A stretch of 64,000 bases of DNA from Gp13-AA77 sp035578005 (GTDB lineage Bacteria; Acidobacteriota; Terriglobia; UBA7540). Made by a program: the position numbers and the translations under genes. The notes beneath the pieces were generated by a model that searched no databases, had not been told where the DNA came from, and saw only the letters and a program-made list of their open reading frames with translations. Positions within the stretch are counted from its first letter, which is position 1; each line of letters opens with the position of its first letter. Below are positions 1 to 9,117 of the stretch, piece after piece. The stretch is taken from positions 6,602 to 70,601 of the forward strand of contig DATJYK010000392.1 of assembly GCA_035578005.1 (NCBI GenBank). Direction: 5' to 3'.

Positions 1-534
1 ATCAATGCCGAGACTCCGGACATCAGCTTGGCTCTCAAGAATCTGGCCCTCCTGCCGGCCGGAGCCGAAAATGATCAGTTCATGCAGCGCCTGGCAGCCC
101 GGCTGGACCACTTGGATCAGGTGCTGAAGACCGACCAGACGCAGGACCAGCAGGCTCATCGGCAGATTGCGGATTTGGAAGCCGAAGAGCGCGAGATGGG
201 TCAAGCCTCTTACCAGGCGCGAGCCAAGGCCGCCGAATTAACCACGGCCTCCCAGCAAGCTAAAGTGAATCAAGACCTGCTGGCGAACCGGCTCGAATTC
301 TCCACGGCGCGTCAGCGCGCCCTGGACGAGATTTCGAGCGCGAGCCAGGCCCTGGCCGCGCTGGGCACATTACACGAGGAACCTGCCGTGCAGCAGGCTG
401 CGCTGGGTGGTGTTCAGCAGCAGCCGGCCGCCACACCAGGGGTCGACGCCGCGCAGGTGGATGCCTTGCGCGCCTGCATCCGGCGCACGGGTGATGTCGC
501 AGCCTGTCGCGCGTCCGGAGGTGAACAGAAATGA
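1..534 (+). CDS. Partial coiled-coil protein, possibly VirB5/TrbJ-like (5' end outside window)
   Basis: The reading frame is open to the left edge, so the N-terminus is missing; an internal TTG at 28 is probably not the real start. About 177 residues are visible. They are rich in Ala, Gln, Glu and Arg with heptad-like spacing, which suggests a long coiled coil. A Pro/Ala/Gln-rich linker and a short tail with two Cys (ACIRR, AACRA) follow. The stop overlaps the next start by four bases (ATGA), so the two genes are translationally coupled. An exported small protein and a lytic transglycosylase follow, a neighbourhood that recalls VirB1/VirB5 in type IV secretion clusters. That assignment rests on context only; no family motif is recognised. 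Confidence 0.5.
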   Translation: MNAETPDISLALKNLALLPAGAENDQFMQRLAARLDHLDQVLKTDQTQDQQAHRQIADLEAEEREMGQASYQARAKAAELTTASQQAKVNQDLLANRLEFSTARQRALDEISSASQALAALGTLHEEPAVQQAALGGVQQQPAATPGVDAAQVDALRACIRRTGDVAACRASGGEQK

Positions 535-917
535 GGGCCAAGATCGCAATTTGGTTAATTCTCGGCGCCGTCCTTGCGCCCGCGCTGTGGGCCCAGGAAT
601 CACCAAGCAAACCGTCACCCTATGGAACTGAAGCACTGCGCACGCGGCGCGTGCAGCTTTTCGTTATGGAAGGTCAGGAGCCCTTGAAAGAAATGGCCGG
701 AAACATCTACGAATTCGCCACGGACTCCGAGCACTGCCGGGTGATCTCCGGCTCCCAGGCCTGCGGCCTGCCGTCCAACTCCCTTTCGGGCGGAACACTT
801 GAGCAGGTCTTTGATTATTACGTCCGTCAACCGATCAACAAGGCTGTGGATCAACAGCAACCCGCCGTACACAAGCAAGACTGGAATTGGGATTCGGACT
901 CGAAGCCGGGCCGTTGA
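531..917 (+). CDS. Small exported protein of unknown function
   Basis: This is a 128-residue protein. The first 20 or so residues form a clear signal peptide: MRAK, a hydrophobic run, then AxA-type cleavage around ALWAQ. The mature part has two Cys (HCRV and ACGL), which could form a disulphide in the periplasm, and a charged, Trp-containing C-terminus. No family is recognised. It starts inside the stop of the preceding coiled-coil gene (ATGA overlap) and ends 21 bases before the lytic transglycosylase, so the three genes look like one operon for an envelope-spanning apparatus. The role is inferred from position only. Confidence 0.6.
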   Translation: MRAKIAIWLILGAVLAPALWAQESPSKPSPYGTEALRTRRVQLFVMEGQEPLKEMAGNIYEFATDSEHCRVISGSQACGLPSNSLSGGTLEQVFDYYVRQPINKAVDQQQPAVHKQDWNWDSDSKPGR

Positions 918-938
918 CCCGATTAGTGGTGATCCGCC

Positions 939-1832
939 GTGATTCACGCTCTCGTGTTCGCCGCGGCACTTGCGGGAGAGTACGCAGCGGAACCTTCGCT
1001 GCGCACTCGACCGATGGCGTCCGCACAGGCTGTCCCAGGTGGCGGCAGTTTGGGGCCGCAGACGGCGCAAGCCCTTAACACCACGGACTCGTCGTCAGAC
1101 CCTGAAGTACACCGCATCGAATCGATCCTGCAAAGAATGCAGCGGGATCCGGCGACGCGCCAGAAGCTATATGATGACGTTGATTCGGTTATCCGCGCGG
1201 TTCGAAACAGCCAACCCATTCCTGACAACTTGAGGGTAGGTTATGGCCTGCCCGTCACTGAGCATCGAGCGCAGCCTAACTTGGTTGCTACTCTTCAACC
1301 GCCCGCGGTTACTCCGCTGCCGTTCCCCGGCAGCTCGCTGTCCCCGCAGCCAACGTTGCCACCACCTGGTGTCCAACCCCTTCCCGACCGGCTTGGCAGG
1401 CTTCTGAGCCCAATCGGTAGCCCGCTAGATCCGGCGGTGGTGAAACGTCTCATCCACTGGGCACAGGCAAACGACTGCCCTATTCAATTGGCGCTGGCCA
1501 CGGCCTGGCGCGAATCTGAAATGTCACTGCATCCGCCGCGGGGCTCCTCCGGGGAAATTGGCATGATGCAGATCATGCCGGAGCGGGCTCGTTTGGAAGG
1601 CGTCGACCCCGCGCGCCTCGAAGACCCTGAAACCAACATGTGGCTGGGAACCAAGCTCCTGGGGCGCTACTATAAGCAGCAGGGCAGCGTCGCGCGCGCC
1701 GCCATGATGTATGTTGCAGGCCCCGGCGTCTTTGAAAAGACCTATGGCCCAGACCTGCGAAACTACATTGCCCGGTACTCTTCTTCAGTGGCGAATTTCG
1801 CCACCTATTTTGGGACGTATCTGAATTTCTAG
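939..1832 (+). CDS. Lytic transglycosylase (SLT domain, VirB1-like)
   Basis: The start is a GTG. The 297-residue protein has a short hydrophobic N-terminus, a Pro-rich linker (about 110-150) and a C-terminal SLT domain (about 165-285). The catalytic Glu is visible in ALATAWRES (Glu192), followed by GEIGMMQIMP (205-214) and the late ARAAMMYVAGP block, the standard order for family 1 transglycosylases. Such enzymes cleave the MurNAc-GlcNAc bond of peptidoglycan, often opening the wall for a secretion or conjugation machine. The two upstream genes fit that role. The N-terminus is not a textbook signal peptide, so the exact start is less certain than the domain call. Confidence 0.85.
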   Translation: MIHALVFAAALAGEYAAEPSLRTRPMASAQAVPGGGSLGPQTAQALNTTDSSSDPEVHRIESILQRMQRDPATRQKLYDDVDSVIRAVRNSQPIPDNLRVGYGLPVTEHRAQPNLVATLQPPAVTPLPFPGSSLSPQPTLPPPGVQPLPDRLGRLLSPIGSPLDPAVVKRLIHWAQANDCPIQLALATAWRESEMSLHPPRGSSGEIGMMQIMPERARLEGVDPARLEDPETNMWLGTKLLGRYYKQQGSVARAAMMYVAGPGVFEKTYGPDLRNYIARYSSSVANFATYFGTYLNF

Positions 1833-1856
1833 TGTGGTGTCCCGTCTAATTTTTGA

Positions 1857-1978
1857 CAACCCCCTCACCCCCGGCCCCTCTCCCCCAAGGGGGCGAGGGG
1901 AGTACGCTTTGGGACTCAGGGCATCAAACGAACTCCCCTCGCCCCCTTGGGGGAGAGGGGCCGGGGGTGAGGGGGTTG
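1857..1978. repeat. Long perfect inverted repeat (47-nt arms)
   Basis: Arms at 1857-1903 and 1932-1978 are perfect reverse complements over 47 bases, with a 28-base loop. They are built of C-rich/G-rich blocks such as CCCCTCACCCCCGG. Just outside, the similar sequences ATTTTTGACAA and the complement of TTGTCAACAAT extend the symmetry imperfectly. The element begins 25 bases after the transglycosylase stop. It resembles a miniature inverted-repeat or REP-like element; it has no coding content and no flanking T-run to suggest a simple terminator. Confidence 0.85.
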
Positions 1979-2068
1979 TATTGTCAACAATTGCGTGGGA
2001 CAGGACACCAGTGTATCGCGCTCGTGCCGGGCGCAATCTCAGGCGCGCAGGCGTGCGACCAACGCAAG

Positions 2069-3346
2069 CTAAGGCGATGAAATCGTCACCGGACCCGGGA
2101 GTGAGGCAGGAGCGCTCTGTCCGGAGGAAGTCACCGCCGTAACCTGGTAGTTGTAAGTCTGGCCGGCAGACACCGTGGTGTCGGTGTAAGTCGTACCCGA
2201 AGCCGAGCCAATTTGGGTATAAGCGCCCCCGGAAGTGTTGCGGTAAACGTCATATCCGGTTACGCCGCTCGAAGTGCTGGCTGTCCAGGTCAACGCCACG
2301 TTGTGCTGGCCGGTCCCCGAGAGTGAAACGACGGTGGGCGAGTCGGAAGCGGTGCTTACCACAGTTGCGGTGCCTGTAACGGAGGCGCCTGTTGTGGGAC
2401 AAAAGGTCACATTAAGAGGCGTACTGTATCCGGCTGCCAGCGTAAACGGCAGGCTGGGTCCGCCGGGGCTGAACCCCGCTCCCGTGGCGCTGATCGAGTT
2501 AAGGGTCACAGACCCGGTACCTGTGTTGGAGAGCGTAGCCGTCAGCGTGCCGCAGCTCCCAATCATCACGTTGCCGAAGGCAAGGCTGCTAGGGCTGGCG
2601 GTCAGCAGGTAGGTCAATCCTCCGGTGGCAGAAAGGAACGCCGCGGCGCTGGCGCAATAAGCGCCGGAAGGGCTCTCATTCCACTGGGCGTCATATCCTC
2701 CCGGGGAGGAGGCGATTAAATGAGCCCAACCGTCGGAATGAACAAGTGAATCCTCGGTGAACGGGTTGCCTGAGTAGATGCCGGTGATGCTCTTCGATCC
2801 GGCTGCGATCGAGATGATGACCTCTCCGGCGCTCGTCGTGGTAACCGACGGCCCGACAGGGGTCTTGGTAACGGGCTGATTAATAAGCGCTCCAGCTTGC
2901 GCAAGCGGGGAGGTCGTGCTAACTCCTGAAAACTCCCAGATCACGGCAGCACCCTGCGCTCCGCTCGGCGTGGGTGTGACAGTGAGCGACGTCGCGCCCG
3001 CCTTACTGTTCGCGGCGTACCAGATGTCCACGGATACACCGGCGTGCCAATTGCCAGCCTTTGTTCCTTTTGCCTCGGCATAGCCGTTGCTAACGTTGTC
3101 AGAGATGCTCTTGAGGGTGCTCGGTCCGGATGATCCCGTCCACCCGACCACCAGAAGGTCTCCGGCGCCCGTAGAGGGAATCGTACAGGTTGCGGGGAAC
3201 GATCCCGGCCCGCACGATGTGACGTTCACCATCGCTATTTGAGCCGCGGCGTTCGGTGGCCGAAACCACAAGGCAAAGACTAAAGCGACGACGGAAAATA
3301 CCAGCTTGGCGGTAAGGAAGCGTTGGAGACTGCCAACGAAGTTCAT
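2069..3346 (-). CDS. Secreted choice-of-anchor-D / fibronectin type III protein
   Basis: The start is the ATG at 3346, preceded by GAGAGGGG. A signal peptide with AAAQI-type cleavage opens this protein of about 425 residues. A beta-rich N-terminal region with few charged residues follows. Next is an Ig-like repeat of the ASPM/SPD-2/Hydin (choice-of-anchor D) kind, recognisable from SLAFGNVMIGS and TLSNTGTG (about 255-350). The last domain is fibronectin type III, with LTWTASTSSGVTGYDVYR and TYNYQVTAV. Such proteins are exported and probably surface-bound; there is no catalytic motif. The gene stands alone and its leader contains several strong hairpins. Confidence 0.75.
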   Translation of the reverse strand: MNFVGSLQRFLTAKLVFSVVALVFALWFRPPNAAAQIAMVNVTSCGPGSFPATCTIPSTGAGDLLVVGWTGSSGPSTLKSISDNVSNGYAEAKGTKAGNWHAGVSVDIWYAANSKAGATSLTVTPTPSGAQGAAVIWEFSGVSTTSPLAQAGALINQPVTKTPVGPSVTTTSAGEVIISIAAGSKSITGIYSGNPFTEDSLVHSDGWAHLIASSPGGYDAQWNESPSGAYCASAAAFLSATGGLTYLLTASPSSLAFGNVMIGSCGTLTATLSNTGTGSVTLNSISATGAGFSPGGPSLPFTLAAGYSTPLNVTFCPTTGASVTGTATVVSTASDSPTVVSLSGTGQHNVALTWTASTSSGVTGYDVYRNTSGGAYTQIGSASGTTYTDTTVSAGQTYNYQVTAVTSSGQSAPASLPGPVTISSP

Positions 3347-3700
3347 TGGACCCCTCTCGGACTTTCCTCGCACGCCCTGCGCACACGTCCGCCTCCTGTT
3401 GAGGGACTCAGGTCCCTGGAGCGGTGAGAAGGCCCATCAGTGCAAGGCTCGGCGCACGAAAAAGTGCGCGGTTCCCCTCCACCCTGGACCAGGCAGGGTC
3501 GACCTCCCCCCTTCAGTTGTCGCTTGCGTTACCCAATGGGAAGCGCGGGCCGCGGCACCGGCCATTGACGCCGGTTTACGACACCTCGCTCTGTTGCTAT
3601 CGTCCTTCTAGATGGGCACGAAGCCCCTGTGGATTGGCCATGAACCCGTTTCGGGCGAATGGTAGGCGATCAGGAGCGAAACCTGACTGCCTTTGCTGAA
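3347..3700 (-). promoter_or_regulatory. Structured leader upstream of the FN3 gene (unassigned)
   Basis: No convincing gene lies between 3347 and 4257. Near the FN3 start there are several hairpins: AGGGAC/GTCCCT (3402-3417), GCGCAC/GTGCGC with a loop of T/C on the minus strand (3452-3469), ACCCTG/CAGGGT (about 3480-3498) and ACCGGC/GCCGGT (about 3556-3574). They could form a structured 5' UTR on the minus strand. No known riboswitch class could be matched. Confidence 0.3.
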
Positions 3701-4032
3701 GCAGGGCATAACCCCAAGTATTCATAATTGAGTTTCGACAAGTAGCAGGTGCATCGAGCACCCCGCCAGGTTTGATTGCCAACTTGTAGGGCGGTCCTTA
3801 GGGTCAGAACGGCCGCCCCTCGAAGGGCATCAAGGCGTGATCGCAATAAACTGTGTGCAACCCTCCGGTTATGATTTGGGCCAGCATGTTCCCGACAGCC
3901 CCGCAGAGTGACCCTCTCTGCGGTTCCGGAAGCGCTCGAAACCGGCAAGCCGCCGGTCTCAGCCCCTTCTGCCCCCGGGGGACAACCTGTTTACCCTGCC
4001 GCGGGGAGCGTTGTCAAGAGGCTTTTTATTTT

Positions 4033-4122
4033 GGTAGTGTCTCAGTTCGAGGTGGCACGGGCATCCTGCCCGTGTTATTTCATGGCCAAGATGGCCATGC
4101 CACTTCAAACTGAGACACTACC
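4033..4122. repeat. Palindromic intergenic element with nested hairpins
   Basis: The 25-base outer arms (4033-4057 and 4098-4122, beginning GGTAGTGTCTCAGTT) are reverse complements with two mismatches. Inside are a hairpin CACGGGC...GCCCGTG (about 4056-4074) and a near-palindrome ATGGCCAAGATGGCCAT (4082-4098). Two inner blocks recur near 8098-8144 in swapped order. It is a miniature element with no coding capacity, placed about 60 bases upstream of the probable atp promoter. Confidence 0.8.
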
Positions 4123-4181
4123 TTTATTGTTAGAATTCAACCTTGAGCGTTTCGACGTGCCGCACACGGCGCATCTCGTGG

Positions 4182-4211
4182 TTGACAACCCTGAAACCGG
4201 CGTGCTAGGTT
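4182..4211 (+). promoter_or_regulatory. Candidate sigma-70 promoter of the atp operon
   Basis: A perfect TTGACA (4182-4187) is followed after 18 bases by TAGGTT (4206-4211), a weak match to TATAAT. It lies 46 bases before the first atp gene and just after the palindromic element. The -35 is strong and the -10 is poor, so this remains a candidate. Confidence 0.4.
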
Positions 4212-4257
4212 AGCCGATTAAGACACCGAGAGTTAGAGTCGTACAGCAGAATCCCCA

Positions 4258-4746
4258 ATGGGACAAATCTTTGACCAGGTTGGACAAGCCTTTGTCCAAG
4301 CAATCCCCACCATCGTCTTTGTCACCATCCTTCTCTTTGTTCTCAAGCGCCTTGTTTTCAGGCCCGTGGGCGATGTGCTAAAAACACGAGACGAGCAGAC
4401 GAAAGGGGCCCTGGTGAGGGCGCGAGAGCGGGCGGCACTGGCAGGGACAAAAGCGCAACAGTACGAGGACGCCTGGCAGAAAGCCCGGCAGGAGATTTAC
4501 AGCCTGCGTGAAGGGGATCGGCGAACAGCGCTGGCGGCGCGCGACGAGGTCATCCGCCAGGCTCGCGAGCGGGCGGAAGGCGTGGTGAAAGATGCGCGGG
4601 CTTCGCTGGCTGCCCAGGGCGAGGCCGCACGCCGCGAAATGGTGCCGGCCAGTCAAAGCTTGGCCGAGGAAATTGCGAGCGCGATTCTGGCTGGACCTGG
4701 CGGAGCTTTGACGCCAGGAGTCGGTACCGGGGAGGCGACGCGTTGA
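4258..4746 (+). CDS. ATP synthase F0 subunit b' (first b-type subunit)
   Basis: The 162-residue protein has one N-terminal membrane helix (about 14-33), the FRPVGDVL-type turn and a long charged coiled coil, the layout of F0 subunit b. It is part of the peripheral stalk that links the membrane sector to F1. A second, distinct b subunit follows with a four-base overlap (TTGA), so this organism has a b/b' heterodimeric stalk as in several bacteria and chloroplasts. Which copy is b and which is b' is a guess from gene order. Genes for subunits a and c are not next to it. Confidence 0.85.
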   Translation: MGQIFDQVGQAFVQAIPTIVFVTILLFVLKRLVFRPVGDVLKTRDEQTKGALVRARERAALAGTKAQQYEDAWQKARQEIYSLREGDRRTALAARDEVIRQARERAEGVVKDARASLAAQGEAARREMVPASQSLAEEIASAILAGPGGALTPGVGTGEATR

Positions 4747-5390
4747 AACGGGTGGCGCAGGTCATGCTTCTGTCGCTCGTAAGCTTACTCTGGAGTGGGC
4801 GGGTGGCGCTTCGGGCCGTGTCACAGCCAGTTACCCTTTCGAACATGCCATCCACAGCCTTGCAGGCTGGTAGTCTCCTCGAAACCGAGGAGGGCGGTTC
4901 CGCCGAATCCCACCACCTGCTCCTCGAGTGGATTAACTTCCTCATCCTGGCCGCCGTTCTCGTTTATCTGTTGCGCAAGCCGATGGCTCGATTTTTCGCA
5001 GAGCGCCTTGACACGATCCAGGAGGGTCTGGAGGAGGGACGCCGGGCAGTGGCCGCGTCGGAAGCGAAACTGGCAGAAGTCGAGAAGAAGCTTAAAAATC
5101 TGGAGCAGGAAATTGCCGACTTTCGAGCCCGGTCACAACTTGAAATGAAGGCTGAGGGGGAGCGGCTCCGCGAGGCTGCGGAGCGTGAAGCGCAGCGCGT
5201 GATGGAATTCGCGCAAGCCCAGATTGAAGCGGCGGTACGGGCCGCTCAGGTTGAGCTGAAGCGCTACGCGGCTGTACAGGCCGTGGAACTGGCGGAGTCG
5301 GTGGTTCGGGGCCGGCTGGATGAACCTCTACGCCACAAACTGGTGAACCAGTTTGTGGCCGAGTTAAAGGAACCCCAATCCAGGAATTAG
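4743..5390 (+). CDS. atpF: ATP synthase F0 subunit b
   Basis: The probable start is a TTG at 4743 overlapping the previous stop; an ATG at 4764 is possible. The 215-residue protein is longer than its partner because of an extra hydrophobic N-terminal stretch that looks like a signal sequence. The membrane helix comes after it (LLLEWINFLILAAVLVYLL, about 59-77), then RKPMARFFAERL and a coiled coil. It forms the peripheral stalk with the b' gene product and binds delta, which is encoded next. The exported-looking N-terminal extension is known from some b subunits in related bacteria but unusual against the E. coli protein. Confidence 0.88.
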   Translation: MKRVAQVMLLSLVSLLWSGRVALRAVSQPVTLSNMPSTALQAGSLLETEEGGSAESHHLLLEWINFLILAAVLVYLLRKPMARFFAERLDTIQEGLEEGRRAVAASEAKLAEVEKKLKNLEQEIADFRARSQLEMKAEGERLREAAEREAQRVMEFAQAQIEAAVRAAQVELKRYAAVQAVELAESVVRGRLDEPLRHKLVNQFVAELKEPQSRN

Positions 5391-5444
5391 CAGAGACCCG
5401 TAAAGGCTGTGGCTATTAGCCTGTGCCTCTTTGCCTGCTTTCTT

Positions 5445-5984
5445 ATGGCATTTCGCGCCGCTAATCGATACGCTCGCGCCTTGGCCGACGTGGTGGGTGA
5501 AACCGCCGACTATCGCCGTGCTCTTGAGGAAATGGACGCCTTCGGCGCCGTGTTTCGGGAGAGCGCTGATTTGCGACAGTTGTTCGAATCCCCTGCGGTT
5601 GCGGCGCCTGACAAGACACGCGTTCTTGACCAGGTGCTGCACCGGATGGGGACTTCTTTCGCGGTCTCGAATTTCCTGCGGGTGCTGGTGAAGAACCACC
5701 GCACGGTTTACTTTGACGAGATCAATCGGGCCTTTCGACGGGTGGCTAACCAGCGCCTGGGCATCGTTGAAGTCAAGGTGGTTTCGGCCAGCGAGCTGGC
5801 CTCAGCCGAACGTGAAGCTTTGAAAGCACGCTTTCAGGAGCTTACCGGTAAGCAGGTGGAGATGGAGTTCCAGACGGATCCTGAACTCGTAGGCGGAGTG
5901 CGGGCCCAAGTGGGCAGCACGGTTTACGACGGAAGCGTCCGTGGCGCGCTCGACCGTTTCAAGGAGCAGCTCATCGCAGTGTAG
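5445..5984 (+). CDS. atpH: ATP synthase F1 subunit delta
   Basis: The start is taken at ATG 5445 (MAFRAANRYARAL), which matches the family's N-terminus; an upstream GTG at 5409 would add a hydrophobic stretch not expected here. The 179-residue product has the OSCP/delta features RYARAL near the start and, at the end, DPELVGGVRAQVGSTVYDGSVRGALDRF. Delta joins the b stalk to the top of the alpha3beta3 head. No clear ribosome-binding site precedes the chosen ATG. It is downstream of the two b genes and separated from atpA by a repeat-filled gap. Confidence 0.9.
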   Translation: MAFRAANRYARALADVVGETADYRRALEEMDAFGAVFRESADLRQLFESPAVAAPDKTRVLDQVLHRMGTSFAVSNFLRVLVKNHRTVYFDEINRAFRRVANQRLGIVEVKVVSASELASAEREALKARFQELTGKQVEMEFQTDPELVGGVRAQVGSTVYDGSVRGALDRFKEQLIAV

Positions 5985-5989
5985 CTGCA

Positions 5990-6137
5990 GTGACCAGTGC
6001 CATCTGAATGATGAATGATGAATGATGAATAATGAGTGATAGTCGCTTTCGCTGCCGGCTCAACACTCATCGTTCACCGTTCGTCATTCAATGTTATTCG
6101 TACGCTTGTTACTGATCACTCGCCACTTGTCACTGCT
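5990..6137. repeat. Degenerate inverted repeat between atpH and atpA
   Basis: A short tandem of GAATGAT units (about 6005-6038) faces an imperfect reverse complement (about 6061-6101). Outside these, AGTGACCAGTG near 5990 faces CACTTGTCACT near 6125. The whole gap is therefore an imperfect palindrome. A related TGATGAATGATGAA arrangement occurs at 19916-19988. It separates two genes that are normally tightly linked. Confidence 0.6.
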
Positions 6138-6152
6138 TTTAGGAGCCGAGGT

Positions 6153-7709
<1,557 letters not shown>

Positions 7710-8173
7710 AGGAGGGCCTTCTCGACCTATGATTTTCAGCCTCACGTCTTCCACAGCGGCCTTGCGGTTCTTCCTTGTGTGGTGTTGGAGAGAGGAGATA
7801 CTGGGAGGCTCTGGGCCGGCGGGTACCCCCGCGGTACCCTGGGTACCCCCTTTGTGCCCTGAAAAAAAGAATTCTTTTTTTCGCCTATCCTGGAATGTTG
7901 TTGATAACAAAGGACCGAAAATGAGAAAAATGGGACAGATGAGAATACCCTGGAATGTATATGAAAACAAAGCCACTTAGCCGGTTTATCCTGGAATGTT
8001 ATAGATAAATAAGGTGGTTAGCTTGTTTTCTCTGTGCGTGTCGTAGGGCCCACCCTTGGGTCGGCCTTGGCTGGGGCAAGGGTTTCTGCATTCATGGATG
8101 GCCAAGATGGCCATGCCACGTGGCACGGGCTTCCAGCCCGTGCAGGCTGGGGCAAGCCCCGGCCCTACTTACA
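7710..8173. repeat. Repeat-rich spacer between atpA and atpG
   Basis: No gene is seen in this 464-base spacer. It holds three GGTACC sites within 26 bases (7822-7847) and a perfect 20-base palindrome, A7-GAATTC-T7 (7862-7881). Three imperfect direct repeats contain CTGGAATGT followed by an A/T-rich GATAA-like tail (about 7884-7914, 7945-7972 and 7987-8014). Next come blocks shared with the 4033-4122 element (8098-8119 identical over 22 bases; 8122-8142 hairpin) and a GGGGCAAGCCCC hairpin about 20 bases before the atpG start. The palindrome could act as a weak terminator but lacks a GC-rich stem. Confidence 0.7.
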
Positions 8174-9043
8174 ATGCCTAGCATCCTCGATCTTCGGCGC
8201 CGCATCCGCTCCGTGAGAAATATGCGGCAGATTACACGGGCCATGAAAATGGTGGCCGGGGCTCGCCTCCGCCGGGCCCAGGAGCGCGTGCTGGCCGCGC
8301 GGCCGTACACCAACGAGATTCGCACCGTGCTCGAAAGCGTGGCCGCGCGCGTGGACTTGAGCGAAGAGAACCTGAATCCTCTGCTGGTTGTAAGGCCGGT
8401 GAAGAAAATTTTGCTGGTGCTGGTGACCGCCGATGCTGGCCTGTGCGGGGCCTTCAACTCCAATCTTATTCGCGCCGCTCACACCTATCTGAATGAGCAT
8501 ACGAACGAAGAGGTGGTCATGCTTGCCGTGGGCCGCAAGGGCCGTGACCACTTTCGCAAGAAATCGGGGCTGATTATCGGGGAACGCGTCAACTTCTTTT
8601 CAAAGCTAAATGTTGCAGACGCGCGCGCCATCGGGGAGCTGATCGTCGACCTCTATTCCAGTGGCAAAGTGGACGCTGTGGATTTTCTTTATAATGAGTT
8701 CAAGTCGATTCTGACGCAGCGCCTCACCATCGAGCGCTATCTGCCCGTTCCGCCGCTGAAACCCCCGGAAGGCCAGTTTCCAGTGGATTACATCTATGAG
8801 CAACCACCGGTCGAGATTTTCAACCGTCTGCTGCCGCGATACGTTGGGAGCCAGGTTTACCGTGCGCTCCTGGAATCACAAGCAGCGGAGTTGGCGGCCA
8901 AAACGACGGCCATGGATGCAGCCACGCGCAACGCCTCCGAAATAATCGACTCGCTGACGCTTCACATGAACCGGGTGCGCCAGGGGGCCATCACCAAAGA
9001 GATTATCGAGATTGTGAGCGGCGCTCAAGCGCAACAGGAGTAG
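8174..9043 (+). CDS. atpG: ATP synthase F1 subunit gamma
   Basis: The start is ATG 8174 (MPSILDLRRRIRSVRN), giving 289 residues. The N-terminal helix with NMRQITRAMKMVAGARLRRAQ and the C-terminal MDAATRNASEIIDSLTLHMN and RQGAITKEIIEIVSG are diagnostic. Gamma is the rotor shaft inside alpha3beta3. The upstream bases hold a repeat with strong hairpins and no clear Shine-Dalgarno sequence, so translation initiation looks disturbed or uses another mechanism. It is followed by a foreign-looking HEPN pair instead of beta. Confidence 0.97.
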   Translation: MPSILDLRRRIRSVRNMRQITRAMKMVAGARLRRAQERVLAARPYTNEIRTVLESVAARVDLSEENLNPLLVVRPVKKILLVLVTADAGLCGAFNSNLIRAAHTYLNEHTNEEVVMLAVGRKGRDHFRKKSGLIIGERVNFFSKLNVADARAIGELIVDLYSSGKVDAVDFLYNEFKSILTQRLTIERYLPVPPLKPPEGQFPVDYIYEQPPVEIFNRLLPRYVGSQVYRALLESQAAELAAKTTAMDAATRNASEIIDSLTLHMNRVRQGAITKEIIEIVSGAQAQQE

Positions 9044-9117
9044 GCTGTCGCAAGGTGCTCAGCCGGGGCAATTACCTGAGGACAAGCATTGAGGCAAGCG
9101 GACCAACTCCCAAGGTA

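Noticed and set aside
3500..3700. Possible c-di-GMP-I (GEMM) riboswitch on the minus strand upstream of the FN3 gene
   Set aside because: An AAACC followed by a GGCGTC-type hairpin recalls the class, but the required GCAAAGCC strand and the second conserved stem are missing.
6005..6040. GAATGATGAATGAT tandem as a possible CRISPR
   Set aside because: The units are 7-8 bases without spacers and form part of a palindrome; no cas genes and no other repeats. No CRISPR array was seen anywhere in the window.
7862..7881. A7-GAATTC-T7 palindrome as a strong terminator of atpA
   Set aside because: The stem is only A/T apart from the centre and continues into an operon that must be read on; at most a weak pause.
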